48,358 nt of DNA from a bacterium (GCA_030428695.1 JAUIEM010000008.1:1-48358); one strand, 5' to 3'. Numbered from the stretch's first letter, positions 17,514 to 25,629 are shown. Notes: generated by a model from the sequence alone, not told the origin. Numbers and translations: made by a program.

Positions 17514-19976
17514 TCAGCGGAAGAAGTCCTGCTGGGTAAAGGACTCCGACCCGCCGATCAGCCGTCCGTCGAGGGTCTCGCCGCCGTAGATCAGCACGCT
17601 GTTGAAGGAGATGCTCGCGGCCCCGCTGCCGAGGCGGGGGACGTCGAGGAACGGATCGCGGGTCGCGCGGATCTCGTTGTTGAAGTTCTCCCAGATCGAG
17701 CCGCGGCGGGCCGCCTCACCGCTGCCCCCGAAGATCACGATGTCGCCGAAGGTCAGGAGGAAGGCCTCGGGGCGGTCGCGGGCGACGACGTCGAAATCGA
17801 CCCGGGCGAAGGTGTCGAGGCCGGCGTCGTACTGCTCGACGAGGCTGATCGCGCCGGTGTCGCTGACGCCGCCGATCACCATCACCCGGTTCGGCGGCCG
17901 GAACACCGCGGCGAAGCCCGTCCGGGCGACCTCGAGGGACTCGGCGGTCGGCCGCCAGGTGTTGTCGCCCGGGCGGTAGAGCTCGGCGGAGCGCAGGCGC
18001 CCGCCGGCGTTCTCCCCCCCGATCGCGACGACGTCGCCGGTCGTCATCAGGTGCGCCGAGAAACCCTCACGGGCCTGGCTCATGCTCGCGGCCGACGTGA
18101 AGGTCAGCGTGGTCGGGTCGAACTGGTCGACGCTGGCCAGCGCGTTGCTGCCGTCGCTGCCTCCGATGATCAAGACCGTCTGATCGTCGAGCCGCACGAG
18201 CTCGGGCGCGATGCGCGCGGTGGGCGCCGCGACGAGGGTGAAGGCGTTGCTGTCCGGGTCGTAGAGCTCGACGCTGGCCAGAGCGTTGCTGCCATCGCTG
18301 CCCCCGACGATCAGCACCCGCCCGTCGACCAGGCCGATCGCGCTGTGACCGACGCGGGCGACCTGCATCGAGCCGGCCTCCTCGAAGCGCTGCTCGGTGA
18401 CGATAAAGCGCTCGGCGACGGTGCTCACCCCGTCGCGGTCCCGCCCTCCGGTCACGAGGATCTCCCCGCTGCTGAAAGCGGTCGCCACGGCTCCGGTGCG
18501 CGGACGGTGTCCGCCCGGCTGGACGTCGAAGCTCTCGTCGTCCCCCTGCACCGGCGGGTGGTACATCACCGCGCTGGCGTCGTCGCCGGTGATCAGCACC
18601 CGCCGCGAGCTCAGGGAGACGGCGACCGGACGCGCCCGGGGGTTGCGCAGATCGTCGCGGGTGGGACGGAAGTCGCCCGCGGCCGGCTCGAACACCTCGG
18701 CCGCCGCGAGCTGCGAGACCCCGTCGCTGCCGCCGAAGATGACGACCGCGCTGTCGGCGGTCAGCGCCGCGGCGTGCCGCGCGCGCGCCTGCAGCAGGGT
18801 GACCGTCTGGCCCTGGGAGTCGAGCAGCGACTCAAAGCTGCCCGCCGCAGGCTGGGAGGTGTCGGGCACGAAGACCTCGACCGCCGCCAGGGTCGAATCG
18901 CTGCTGCCGAGGCCGCCGGTGATCAACACCCGCCCGTCCTCGAGCCGCGTCGCGCTGTGCTCGCGACGAAGCCGCTCCGGGGCGTCGCTGACCGTGACGA
19001 AGCCGGTGCCGGGCACGAACAGCTCGGCGCTGGCGACCAGGCTGCCTGCGGCCCGCCCCCCGCTCAACAGGACGTTGCCGTCCGCGAGCAGCGTCGCCCG
19101 GTGGCCTTCCCGCGCGACGTGGTTGCCGGCCGGGCTGAAGCTGTCCGTCCCGGGATCGTAGAGCTCGGCGCTCGCCAGGGCACCTCCTCCGACCCCGACG
19201 CCGCCGCTGATCAACACCCGCCCGTCCTCGAGCAGGGTCGCCTGGTGGCGTTGGCGGGCCGTCGCGAGCGCGCCGGTCGCGCTGAAGGTGCCGGTGACGG
19301 GGTCATAGAGCTCGGCGCTGGCCAGGGCTCCGCCGCTGCCCTCCCCGCCGACGACGAGGATGCGGCCGTCGAGCAGGGTGGTCTGGGTGTGGTTGGCCCG
19401 CGCCTCGGCCAGGGTGTCGCTCAGGGCGAAGGTGTCGGCCTCGATCGCGAACAGCTCGCTGCTCGCGAGCAGCGTGCCCTGGGCGTCGCGCCCCCCGCTG
19501 ATCAACACGCGTCCGTCGCGCAGCTCGCTGCCGGCGTGCTGCTCCCGATGTCCGCTCAGCGGCCCGACGCTGGCGAACAGGTCGACGTTGCGGATGTCGA
19601 ACACCGCGGCCGCGCGGGTGCCGTTGTCGAGGTCGAAGCTCAGCACGACGGCGGGAAAGCGGCCGGCGCCGATGTCGCCGAGGGCGTCCCACAGGAACAC
19701 GTGCCGGATGCCGCCGGGGCTCGCCGCGAGGTTGTTGGTGTCCGCGCTGCCGGGCAGCAACGTCGCCCGCCGCTCCGTCAGGGTGCCGGGCTCCCCGTAG
19801 TTGATCCCGACCCGCAGGCCGTTGGTGTTGACGTCGCGCAGGGTGATGCCGACCTCGACCGCGCCGCCCTGCACCGTGCTCTGGGTGTCGATGATCACGA
19901 TCGGCAGGCGCTCGTTGCGGTCGATGCAACCGCATATAGCGAGGAACAGGCCCAGCAGGGGCAGGACGCGACGCAT
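17514..19976 (-). CDS. Large Kelch-repeat lipoprotein
   Basis: This 820-residue exported protein begins with MRRVLPLLGLFLAICGC. The cysteine at 17 in ICGC is an acceptable though not ideal lipobox. After a short immunoglobulin-like region (to about 140) it is built from repeated 45-60-residue Kelch/galactose-oxidase blades of the form GRVLISGG...LASAELYDP...TFS. About ten to twelve blades are visible, enough for one large or two beta-propellers. Such propellers bind proteins or glycans at the cell surface; no catalytic residues of galactose oxidase are seen. The ATG is preceded by AAGGTGG. A GC hairpin at 20003-20026 separates it from the gene before it. A second, shorter Kelch lipoprotein occurs at 33191-34444. 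Confidence 0.88.
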   Translation of the reverse strand: MRRVLPLLGLFLAICGCIDRNERLPIVIIDTQSTVQGGAVEVGITLRDVNTNGLRVGINYGEPGTLTERRATLLPGSADTNNLAASPGGIRHVFLWDALGDIGAGRFPAVVLSFDLDNGTRAAAVFDIRNVDLFASVGPLSGHREQHAGSELRDGRVLISGGRDAQGTLLASSELFAIEADTFALSDTLAEARANHTQTTLLDGRILVVGGEGSGGALASAELYDPVTGTFSATGALATARQRHQATLLEDGRVLISGGVGVGGGALASAELYDPGTDSFSPAGNHVAREGHRATLLADGNVLLSGGRAAGSLVASAELFVPGTGFVTVSDAPERLRREHSATRLEDGRVLITGGLGSSDSTLAAVEVFVPDTSQPAAGSFESLLDSQGQTVTLLQARARHAAALTADSAVVIFGGSDGVSQLAAAEVFEPAAGDFRPTRDDLRNPRARPVAVSLSSRRVLITGDDASAVMYHPPVQGDDESFDVQPGGHRPRTGAVATAFSSGEILVTGGRDRDGVSTVAERFIVTEQRFEEAGSMQVARVGHSAIGLVDGRVLIVGGSDGSNALASVELYDPDSNAFTLVAAPTARIAPELVRLDDQTVLIIGGSDGSNALASVDQFDPTTLTFTSAASMSQAREGFSAHLMTTGDVVAIGGENAGGRLRSAELYRPGDNTWRPTAESLEVARTGFAAVFRPPNRVMVIGGVSDTGAISLVEQYDAGLDTFARVDFDVVARDRPEAFLLTFGDIVIFGGSGEAARRGSIWENFNNEIRATRDPFLDVPRLGSGAASISFNSVLIYGGETLDGRLIGGSESFTQQDFFR

Positions 19977-20002
19977 GGGTCCACCTTCTCGTTCTGGATG
20001 TC

Positions 20003-20026
20003 GAGCCCCGCGCGGCGCGCGGGCTC
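20003..20026. terminator. GC-rich hairpin between the acidic-repeat and Kelch genes
   Basis: GAGCCC(C)GCGC and GCGCGGGCTC can form a 10-bp stem with one bulge and a tiny loop, 22 bases past the stop of the acidic protein on the minus strand. No T-tract follows, so it may slow polymerase or protect the 3' end rather than act as a classical intrinsic terminator. Confidence 0.4.
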
Positions 20027-20047
20027 CGGCCGGGTGCGGCCGCGGTT

Positions 20048-20359
20048 TCAGTCGTCTTCCCAGCTCAGCCCGGGATCGAGGCCGATATCACCGAGGCCGG
20101 GGTCGCCCCAGTCGAGGTCGTCGTCGTCCTCGTCGTCATCCTCGTCGTCGAAGCCGTCGTCTTCGAGACCGATGTCGCCGAGGCCGGGGTCGAAGCCGAC
20201 GTCGCCCAGGCCGACCTGCCAGACATCGTCGTCGTCTTCGTCGTCCTCGTCCTCGTCGAAGCCGAGGCCCGGAGAGAGGCCGATGTCGCCGAGGCCTACC
20301 TCGCCGAGGCCGGGATCGAAGCCGATGGCGTCGTCGTCCTCGTCGTCATCTTTGCCCAC
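20048..20359 (-). CDS. Small acidic repeat protein
   Basis: This is a 103-residue protein made of two alternating motifs: Asp/Glu runs (DEDEDDEDDDD) and Gly-rich units of the form GLGD(I/V)G(L/F)xPGLG, seen about four times. There is no signal peptide or membrane segment. GTG at 20359 is preferred because GGAGGGA lies eight bases upstream; the open frame also reaches a GTG at 20380. The spaced acidic Gly-Asp units could bind Ca2+ or be disordered, but no known family is recognised. It is 117 bases after the lipoprotein and on the same strand, so it may be the last gene of the Ycf46 operon. Coding status rests on the repeat regularity and the ribosome site. Confidence 0.55.
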   Translation of the reverse strand: MGKDDDEDDDAIGFDPGLGEVGLGDIGLSPGLGFDEDEDDEDDDDVWQVGLGDVGFDPGLGDIGLEDDGFDDEDDDEDDDDLDWGDPGLGDIGLDPGLSWEDD

Positions 20360-20476
20360 GGTGCTTCCCTCCAGCGCCACAGGCTACCGCGTCGGAGGGT
20401 GCCGGGCAAGGATCTTCGTCGCTGACCGCAGCCACCGGGCTGGACCGCGCAGCACGGAGCGAGCGAGACCGGAACC

Positions 20477-21271
20477 TCAGTCGCGGACCCGCAAGCGCAC
20501 GTCGATCACGACGTCGCCCGCGTGCTCGATGGCGATGGTGTGCAGCTCGTAGTGGGCGACCTCTTCCGCCGCCGGATGCGGCGCCGCGTCGAGCTCTGTG
20601 ACCTCGTTCGGCGCGAGGCTCAGCGTGCGGGTCTGAAGGTACGGGGAGCGCGGTCGCACGCCTTCGGGCACCTCGTACTGCAACACGACGTCGAGGCTGT
20701 CGATGGGCGTCGCGAACGGGTTGCGCAGGCGCAGCCCGACGCCCGCGCTGTCACTGCTCAGCACGGCGAAACCCGCGAGGGCCTCCGCCTCCGTCGCGAC
20801 GATGCCGCGCAGCGCGGCCAGCCGGGCGTGGGTCGAGCGCACGACCTCGAAGCCCGCCTCGGGGCTGCACCAGTCATCCCGCAGCGCCGGCGGGATGAAG
20901 CCGGTCAGCGCCGCGTCCGGGGCCCCGATCTCCTCGATCGCCTCGGCCAGGGGACGCGTCGCGCCGCGCACCACGACCAGCTTCCCGACCAGATCCTCGA
21001 GCTGGTTGCCGAGGCCGACCACGTTGACCGTGCCGAGCCGGTAGCGCGGCAGACGGTAGGCCTTGCCGTCCTCGAGGATCAGCTCGAGCGGGTTGGCGAT
21101 GCCGAGCCGCTCGTTCTCGATCAGGCGGCCGACGAAGGTCTCTCCCGCCACGACCGCGACGCCCTCGGGGACGGTCGGGCCGTCGTCGCCTGCCGGCGTC
21201 GCGTCGCCGCAGCCCGCCAGCCCGAGGGCGAACGCGCCGAGGACAAGCGGGAGCGCGCGCAGCCCGCTCAT
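20477..21271 (-). CDS. Lipoprotein of unknown function
   Basis: This 264-residue protein starts with MSGLRALPLVLGAFALGLAGCG, a textbook signal with lipobox LAGC (cysteine 21), so it should be lipid-anchored outside the inner membrane. The mature part has an N-terminal beta-rich segment with VGRLIENERLGIANPLELI and YRLGTVNVVGLGNQLEDLVGKLVVVRG, resembling a small OB- or SH3-like barrel. A C-terminal beta-sandwich-like region contains LRLRNPFATPIDSLDVVLQYEVPEG. I do not recognise the family. The ATG overlaps the stop of the upstream zinc-site gene (ATGA), placing it in the Ycf46/Ycf35 operon. A longer in-frame extension to 21571 is antisense-like noise over the upstream gene and is rejected. Confidence 0.8.
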   Translation of the reverse strand: MSGLRALPLVLGAFALGLAGCGDATPAGDDGPTVPEGVAVVAGETFVGRLIENERLGIANPLELILEDGKAYRLPRYRLGTVNVVGLGNQLEDLVGKLVVVRGATRPLAEAIEEIGAPDAALTGFIPPALRDDWCSPEAGFEVVRSTHARLAALRGIVATEAEALAGFAVLSSDSAGVGLRLRNPFATPIDSLDVVLQYEVPEGVRPRSPYLQTRTLSLAPNEVTELDAAPHPAAEEVAHYELHTIAIEHAGDVVIDVRLRVRD

Positions 21272-21597
21272 GGCGCACACAGCCGGCACGGGGCCCGTCC
21301 CCGCGCGGCGGCGTCGCGGTCGGGAAAGGACAGCCGCCGCGCGGGCGCGACACGCTCCCGGACCGCACACGACGGAAGGTGGAAGGCCTCCCCGCTCGAC
21401 GACGCCCAAAACTCGACGGGAGCGTCCTGGGCGACCGACTCGACGGCGCGCCACGCCTGGCGAGGGGCGGGGTCCTGCGCCGCCGGTGGGGAGGCGCTGG
21501 CGGCCCACAGCGCGAAACCGACCACACAGACGCTGAGCAGCGCCACGGCGGAGCGACTCGGAAGCGGCCACCAGTGAGGGGCTTCGTCGGCTTTCAT
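21268..21597 (-). CDS. Membrane-anchored protein with Ada-type zinc-binding motif
   Basis: This 109-residue protein has one membrane helix (about 15-34) and a C-terminal segment like the metal-binding domain of Ada and related excalibur/nuclease-associated zinc knuckles. Its ligands are His73-x3-Cys77 and Cys104-x2-Cys107 (FHLPSC ... PCRLC), with the usual FPDRDAAARGRAPCRLCAP-like spacing between them. His73 seems to replace one of the four Ada cysteines. The domain would lie outside the cytoplasm, where a zinc or redox site could sense metal or oxidant. Both ends are coupled by ATGA overlaps to the neighbouring genes, strong evidence that it is real and belongs to the operon. Confidence 0.75.
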   Translation of the reverse strand: MKADEAPHWWPLPSRSAVALLSVCVVGFALWAASASPPAAQDPAPRQAWRAVESVAQDAPVEFWASSSGEAFHLPSCAVRERVAPARRLSFPDRDAAARGRAPCRLCAP

Positions 21598-21944
21598 CGA
21601 CGCCGGCGGTTCCGGTCGTCCTTGTCGTCGCTGCCCGGCGCGCTGGTCTCGATGCCGTGCTTCTTCAGCCAGCCCGCGATGAAGCTGTTGATGTCCTGGC
21701 GCGTCTCCCGGTCGGGCGCCGCGAGGTAGAACTCCTCGATGATCGCCTGCTGCAGCGCGTCCCGGTGTTCACCCACCTCGGGAGGCAGGGTGATCGTCAG
21801 CTCGCCGGTCTCGTTGTCGAACTTGATGTACTTCGAGGTGCCATCGTCGAGATAACCGGGGGCCGCGCCGGCCTCCAGCTTCTTGCCGAGGTTGCCACCC
21901 CCGGTCGCACCCATCGCGGTCGGATCGAAGACGTCGCCGGGCAT
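21594..21944 (-). CDS. Unrecognised 116-residue operon protein
   Basis: This is a soluble protein with a Gly-rich N-terminus (GATGGGNLGKKLEAG), a beta segment KYIKFDNETGELTITLPPEV, and two helices (HRDALQQAIIEEFYLA and DINSFIAGWLKKHG). It ends in a charged tail, DDKDDRNRRRR. No family is recognised. AAGGAGAATGAGCG precedes the ATG. It is 29 bases after the pentapeptide gene and overlaps the zinc-site gene by ATGA, so it is a firm member of the Ycf46/Ycf35 operon. Confidence 0.75.
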   Translation of the reverse strand: MPGDVFDPTAMGATGGGNLGKKLEAGAAPGYLDDGTSKYIKFDNETGELTITLPPEVGEHRDALQQAIIEEFYLAAPDRETRQDINSFIAGWLKKHGIETSAPGSDDKDDRNRRRR

Positions 21945-21973
21945 CGCTCATTCTCCTTGGGAGGGCCGGGTGC

Positions 21974-22732
21974 TCACCCGGCGGAGGGGTCGGCGACCGC
22001 TTCGGGCAGCTCGCAGCCGCGGAAGCTCGCCGTGCGGAAATCGGTCAGCATGTGGCGCAGGTCGGTCAGGTCGGCGTCCTCGAAGGTCGCGTAGTCGACC
22101 CGGCAGCCGTAGAAGGCCGCGCCGCGCAGGTTGCATTCCTTGAAATTGACGCCGTCGAGGTCGGCGTGCACGAACATCGCCCCGGAGAGGTCGGCGCCGG
22201 CGAAGTTCGCCTTCGCCATCGACACGTCCGTGAAGGTCGCCCCCGCGGCGCGCGCCCGGACGAAGGACGCGTTGCCGAGGTGCTCGTCGGAGACCTGGGC
22301 GTGCATCCAGACCGAGTCGGTCAAGTCGGCGCTGTGGAAGTCGGTGTTCTTGAACTTGCACTGCAGCAGACGCGACCCGCGCAGCGAGGCCTTGATCAGG
22401 CTGCAGCCCTCGAAGCGGGACTTGTAGATCGTCGCCTCGGCCGCCTTGAGCTCGATCAGATCGGAGCCGAGGAAGTGCGACCACTCGACCGCCGCCCGCG
22501 ACAGGTCGCTCGCCCGCAGGATCGCGCCCTTGAACGTCGCGCGTTTGAGCACCGCGTCGGGCATCGAGGCGGCCCGGAAGATCGCGTTCGTGCACGTGGT
22601 CTTCTCGAATCGCAGGCCGGGGTAGCGGGACTCCGACAGGTCGACGCCCTCGAGGGTGTCTTCCTGCAGGAGCGGCCGCTTGTTCAGCTTGTCGATCAGC
22701 TGGAACTTGTGGTAGGCGGTGAACGCGCTCAT
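21974..22732 (-). CDS. Pentapeptide-repeat protein
   Basis: This 252-residue protein is built of A(D/N)LXX-type pentapeptides from about residue 40 to 235. Visible units include AIFRAAS, ATFKGAI, SDLSRA, SRFEGCSL, CKFKNTDFHSADL, ANFAGADL and ADLDGVNF. These should form a right-handed quadrilateral beta-helix. The first 35 residues (MSAFTAYHKFQLIDKLNKRP) are a separate helical cap. Some pentapeptide proteins mimic DNA and bind gyrase; others are scaffolds. No evidence here chooses between them. The gene sits 31 bases after DUF2997, and this close linkage suggests a structural partner of the Ycf46/Ycf35 machinery. Confidence 0.9.
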   Translation of the reverse strand: MSAFTAYHKFQLIDKLNKRPLLQEDTLEGVDLSESRYPGLRFEKTTCTNAIFRAASMPDAVLKRATFKGAILRASDLSRAAVEWSHFLGSDLIELKAAEATIYKSRFEGCSLIKASLRGSRLLQCKFKNTDFHSADLTDSVWMHAQVSDEHLGNASFVRARAAGATFTDVSMAKANFAGADLSGAMFVHADLDGVNFKECNLRGAAFYGCRVDYATFEDADLTDLRHMLTDFRTASFRGCELPEAVADPSAG

Positions 22733-22763
22733 GGGACCCTTCCTCTAGAACCAGGGACCTGCC

Positions 22764-22970
22764 TCAGCCGCCGCCCTGCTCGAGCTGGACGTCGGTCTCG
22801 ATCGGCTGCTCGTACATCTCGTGGGTGTTCTCACGCGTCGACACGATGCCGAGGGCTTCCTCGAGCTTGCGGGTCTCGATCAGGCACATGTCGCCCTTGA
22901 CCCCTTCCACCTTGATCGTGACGTTGCCGTTGTCGTCGATGTCGATGTGGAGTTCTTGCTTGTCCGCCAT
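22764..22970 (-). CDS. DUF2997 protein
   Basis: This 68-residue protein is of the DUF2997 family: HIDIDDNGNVTIKVEGVKGD followed by the conserved CLIETRKLEEALG helix, then a short acidic and Gly-rich tail. In cyanobacteria and some other bacteria it is encoded beside DUF1257 and AAA ATPases, and its function is unknown. The pattern of two beta strands and a helix with a conserved cysteine resembles a small adaptor. It starts four bases after the DUF1257 stop, so the two are coupled. Confidence 0.9.
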   Translation of the reverse strand: MADKQELHIDIDDNGNVTIKVEGVKGDMCLIETRKLEEALGIVSTRENTHEMYEQPIETDVQLEQGGG

Positions 22971-22974
22971 GTTC

Positions 22975-23364
22975 TCAGCTCCACTTTCTCAGCACCAGCC
23001 GGATGTGCTGCTGCTCGGTTGCCTCTTCTTCGACGAGGTTGTACCCGTATTTCTGCACTTCCTGCAGCACGGTGTGGTAGGCGTACCGCTTGTTGACCGC
23101 CTTGACGAACTGGTCCTGCTCGATGCCCGCGTGGGTCTCGAGCTCGGACCAGTCGGCGATGAAGCCGTAGCCCTCGGCGGTCTGCACGACCCCGATGTCG
23201 TAGGAGGACTTCGTGTCGATCTTCATGATCGCGTCGCTCAGCTGCCCGCGGTAGCCGCGCACCTGGCATTCCCCTTCGATGTAGTTGTAGCCCATCTCCT
23301 CGATGACCTGTTTCAAGATCACGTAGTTCTTGATCTTGGTCTCGACGGTGGTGAAGTGCGACAT
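22975..23364 (-). CDS. ycf35: DUF1257 / Ycf35-family protein
   Basis: This 129-residue protein is of the Ycf35 (DUF1257) family, named after a plastid reading frame. It opens with the family hallmark MSHFTTVETKIKNYVILKQV, followed by GYNYIEGECQVRGYRG, YDIGVVQTAEGYGFIADW, and a C-terminal KYGYNLVEEEATEQQHIRLV. The repeated strand-helix layout suggests a ferredoxin-like or ACT-like fold. Its biochemical role is unknown. It lies between the Ycf46-like ATPase (71 bases upstream) and DUF2997 (4 bases downstream). Presence in a genome with no sign of photosynthesis in this window argues for a general role of this family. Confidence 0.93.
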   Translation of the reverse strand: MSHFTTVETKIKNYVILKQVIEEMGYNYIEGECQVRGYRGQLSDAIMKIDTKSSYDIGVVQTAEGYGFIADWSELETHAGIEQDQFVKAVNKRYAYHTVLQEVQKYGYNLVEEEATEQQHIRLVLRKWS

Positions 23365-23435
23365 GTCTCCCTCTCTGTTCTGTGCCGCTCGTCCTCAGGA
23401 TACCTCCGGCGGACCGGAGGCCTGCCGAGAATCTG

Positions 23436-24977
23436 TTACAGCTCGAGCTTCCGCGACTGCCCCTGCTCCTGCATGACGTACTCGAGGGACGCCAGGCGGG
23501 CGCGGGTCTTCGCCCAGTCACGCATGTCGGTGATGTCTTCCTGCATCGTCTGCGACAAGGGCACGGTCTCTTCGACAGAGTGCAGAATGTGCTCGGTGCG
23601 CACCTCTTCGCCCGCGTCGAAGGCGTCGTACAGGGCGGAGATGATCGCCTGCTCGGCCTCGGAGCCCGAGAAGCCCTCGGAGGCCTCGACCAGGGCATCG
23701 ACGTCGAAGTTCTCCGGGTCGCGCTTGCGCTTCTTCAGGTGGATCTCGAAGATCTTGCGGCGCTCGGCCGGCGAGGGCAGGTCGACGAAGAAGATCTCGT
23801 CGAAGCGGCCCTTACGCAGGAGCTCGGGCGGCAGCATCTTGACGTTGTTGGCGGTCGCGATCACGAAGACCGGCGACTGCTTCTCCTGCAGCCAGGTGAT
23901 GAAGGTACCGAACACGCGCGCGGCGGTACCGGCGTCGGACTGGCCGGAGCTCTGCACGCCGGCCAGGCCCTTCTCGAGCTCGTCGAGCCACAGGATCGAG
24001 GGCGCGACCGACTCGGCGACCTTGGTCGCGCGGCGGATGTTCTCCTCGGAGGAGCCGACCAGGCTGCCGAAGACCTTGCCGACGTCGAGGCGCAGGAGCG
24101 GGCGCTTCCAGAAGGCGCCGATCGCCTTGGCGGTCAGCGACTTGCCGCAGCCCGGGATGCCGATCAGCAGCATCCCCTTGGGCTCGGGGATGCCGTACTC
24201 GCGCGCCTCCTTGGTGAACGCCTTGCTGCGCTTGCGCAGCCAGTCCTTCAGCTGCTGCAGGCCCCCGATCCCGGCGATGTTCTCGGTCGGCTTCAGGAAC
24301 TCGAGGGTCCCCGCCTTGCGGATGATCTGCTCCTTCTCGGAGTGGATGATGTCGATGTCGAGCTCGCCCTTCTGGACCAGCGACTTCGCGAACACGCTCT
24401 CCGCCTCGACCTCGGTCAGCCCCAGCGCCGACTCGGGGATCGTCTCGAGCAGGGTCGGGTCGCCGAGGATGGTCTCGCGGGTCTTGTCGTCGACCGCCTG
24501 CAGGATGCGCTCCATGATCTTGCGCATCGCCTCTTTGCCCGGCAGGTCCCAGTCGACGACCGCGAGCTCCTTCTCGAGCTCGGTCGGGATCACCTGGACC
24601 GGCGAGAGCAGCACACAGGTCTTGTAGGTCTTGCCGAGCTCGTGGCGCACGTCGCGCAGCTTGCGGACGACGTCCGGCACCTTGAGGTAGGGGTGGTAGT
24701 CGCGGAGGATGAAGATCGCATCCTCTTTCGAGTCGAGGATGTAGTCGAGGGCCTTGAGCGGATCGCGGATCTCCCGCCCTCCCCCGCCGGCACCGGCCAC
24801 GCCGCGCATGCCCTCGGTGCTCGACCACACGAACAGCTTCTTGTCGCGGTTCATCGCGATGTTGCGCAGCTTGGTCTCGACCCGCGCCTCTTCGTACGAG
24901 ACGATGTAGACGAGCGGGTAGCGGGCGCGGATCAGGTATTCAACTTGCTTGTGGGACGGGAGGGTCTTCGAGCTCAT
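23436..24977 (-). CDS. ycf46: Ycf46-like AAA ATPase
   Basis: This 513-residue AAA+ ATPase is of the Ycf46 type. The N-terminal domain has the family signature LIRARYPLVYIVSYEEARVE (15-34), KLFVWSSTEGM (47-57) and a degenerate P-loop-like region with AIFILRDYHPYL (87-98). A linker contains LDIDIIHSEKEQIIRKAG. The AAA module has Walker A GIPGCGKS (273-280), Walker B ILWLDE (328-333), sensor-1 VIATANN and the arginine-finger segment LLRKGRFDEIFFVDLP. A helical lid with GFSGSEAEQAI follows. Ycf46 in a cyanobacterium has been linked to CO2 use, but no substrate is established. The ATG at 24977 is in the right place for the family. It should form a hexameric motor acting with Ycf35 and DUF2997. Confidence 0.92.
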   Translation of the reverse strand: MSSKTLPSHKQVEYLIRARYPLVYIVSYEEARVETKLRNIAMNRDKKLFVWSSTEGMRGVAGAGGGGREIRDPLKALDYILDSKEDAIFILRDYHPYLKVPDVVRKLRDVRHELGKTYKTCVLLSPVQVIPTELEKELAVVDWDLPGKEAMRKIMERILQAVDDKTRETILGDPTLLETIPESALGLTEVEAESVFAKSLVQKGELDIDIIHSEKEQIIRKAGTLEFLKPTENIAGIGGLQQLKDWLRKRSKAFTKEAREYGIPEPKGMLLIGIPGCGKSLTAKAIGAFWKRPLLRLDVGKVFGSLVGSSEENIRRATKVAESVAPSILWLDELEKGLAGVQSSGQSDAGTAARVFGTFITWLQEKQSPVFVIATANNVKMLPPELLRKGRFDEIFFVDLPSPAERRKIFEIHLKKRKRDPENFDVDALVEASEGFSGSEAEQAIISALYDAFDAGEEVRTEHILHSVEETVPLSQTMQEDITDMRDWAKTRARLASLEYVMQEQGQSRKLEL

Positions 24978-25049
24978 CGTGTCCTCTTTTCAAGGCGTCG
25001 TGGGTGCGGGCCGGGAAGGCTGCGGCGGAAGCCGCCGCGGGTCGTGTGA

Positions 25050-25568
25050 TCAGTCCATGTCCAGGCGGCGGAAGCGCTCGCGGACGTTGTGCGCGGCCTC
25101 CTCTTCGGAGGGTGCCTCGGGCTCGGGCTCCGCCCGGGGCTTCTTCTTCGCGATCGGCGTGTCGAGCGCGGGGCGGGCGGGCGCCTCGGTGCGCTGCGAG
25201 GGCCGCCGCTGCTGCTGGCGGCGCGCGACGAACTCGATGGTCGTCCGCTCGCCGAAGGTGATCTTCTGGTTGTTGATCGTCAACGTGACCTTGCCGTCCT
25301 CGATCTCGAATTCGTCGAGCTGCGGCAGGCCGACGCGGCTCTTCAGCTGGAGCATCAGCTTCGCGAAGGTCAGGCCCTCGGCGGTCGCCTTCTGGTCCTC
25401 GGCGAGCACGTCGGCTTCGGGGAGCTCGAGGTTGAAGGGAAGGGTCGCGTCGCGCACGTAGGTCTTGACCAGGCTGGCGAGATAGGACACCAGCTTCGGT
25501 TTTTCCCAGGCGCCGAACTTCCGCACCAGCTCCTGCTCGATCTCGCTCTTGACGTTGTCGCCACTCAT
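25050..25568 (-). CDS. Unrecognised 172-residue first gene of the Ycf46 operon
   Basis: This is a soluble protein with an N-terminal helical part (KSEIEQELVRKFGAW, KPKLVSYLASLVKTYV) and a central region rich in beta strands (FEIEDGKVTLTINNQKITFG). It has a basic Gln/Arg stretch (ARRQQQRRPSQR) and a Pro/Glu-rich disordered tail ending RFRRLD. No family is recognised; it may be an adaptor for the ATPase. It stands 72 bases before the ycf46 ATG and about 25 bases after the predicted transcription start of the strong promoter at 25601-25629, so it is the leading gene. Confidence 0.75.
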   Translation of the reverse strand: MSGDNVKSEIEQELVRKFGAWEKPKLVSYLASLVKTYVRDATLPFNLELPEADVLAEDQKATAEGLTFAKLMLQLKSRVGLPQLDEFEIEDGKVTLTINNQKITFGERTTIEFVARRQQQRRPSQRTEAPARPALDTPIAKKKPRAEPEPEAPSEEEAAHNVRERFRRLDMD

Positions 25569-25600
25569 CTTCGGCCGTTCCTCTGCGCGTTGAATGCCGG

Positions 25601-25629
25601 ATTATAGTACGTGGGGCCCGGATCGACAA
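25601..25629 (-). promoter_or_regulatory. Sigma-70-type promoter of the Ycf46/Ycf35 operon
   Basis: On the minus strand a perfect TATAAT (25601-25606) is preceded by TTGTCG (25624-25629) with a 17-base spacer. In DNA this GC-rich a full consensus -10 is striking. The predicted transcript starts near 25594, about 25 bases before the first ATG. It is divergent from the TPR-gene promoter about 110 bases away. Confidence 0.75.

Noticed and set aside
17214..20552. Plus-strand frame with Ser-rich stretches opposite the Kelch and acidic genes
   Set aside because: The poly-Ser runs are the complement of Asp/Glu codon repeats, and the Kelch blades on the other strand are unmistakable.
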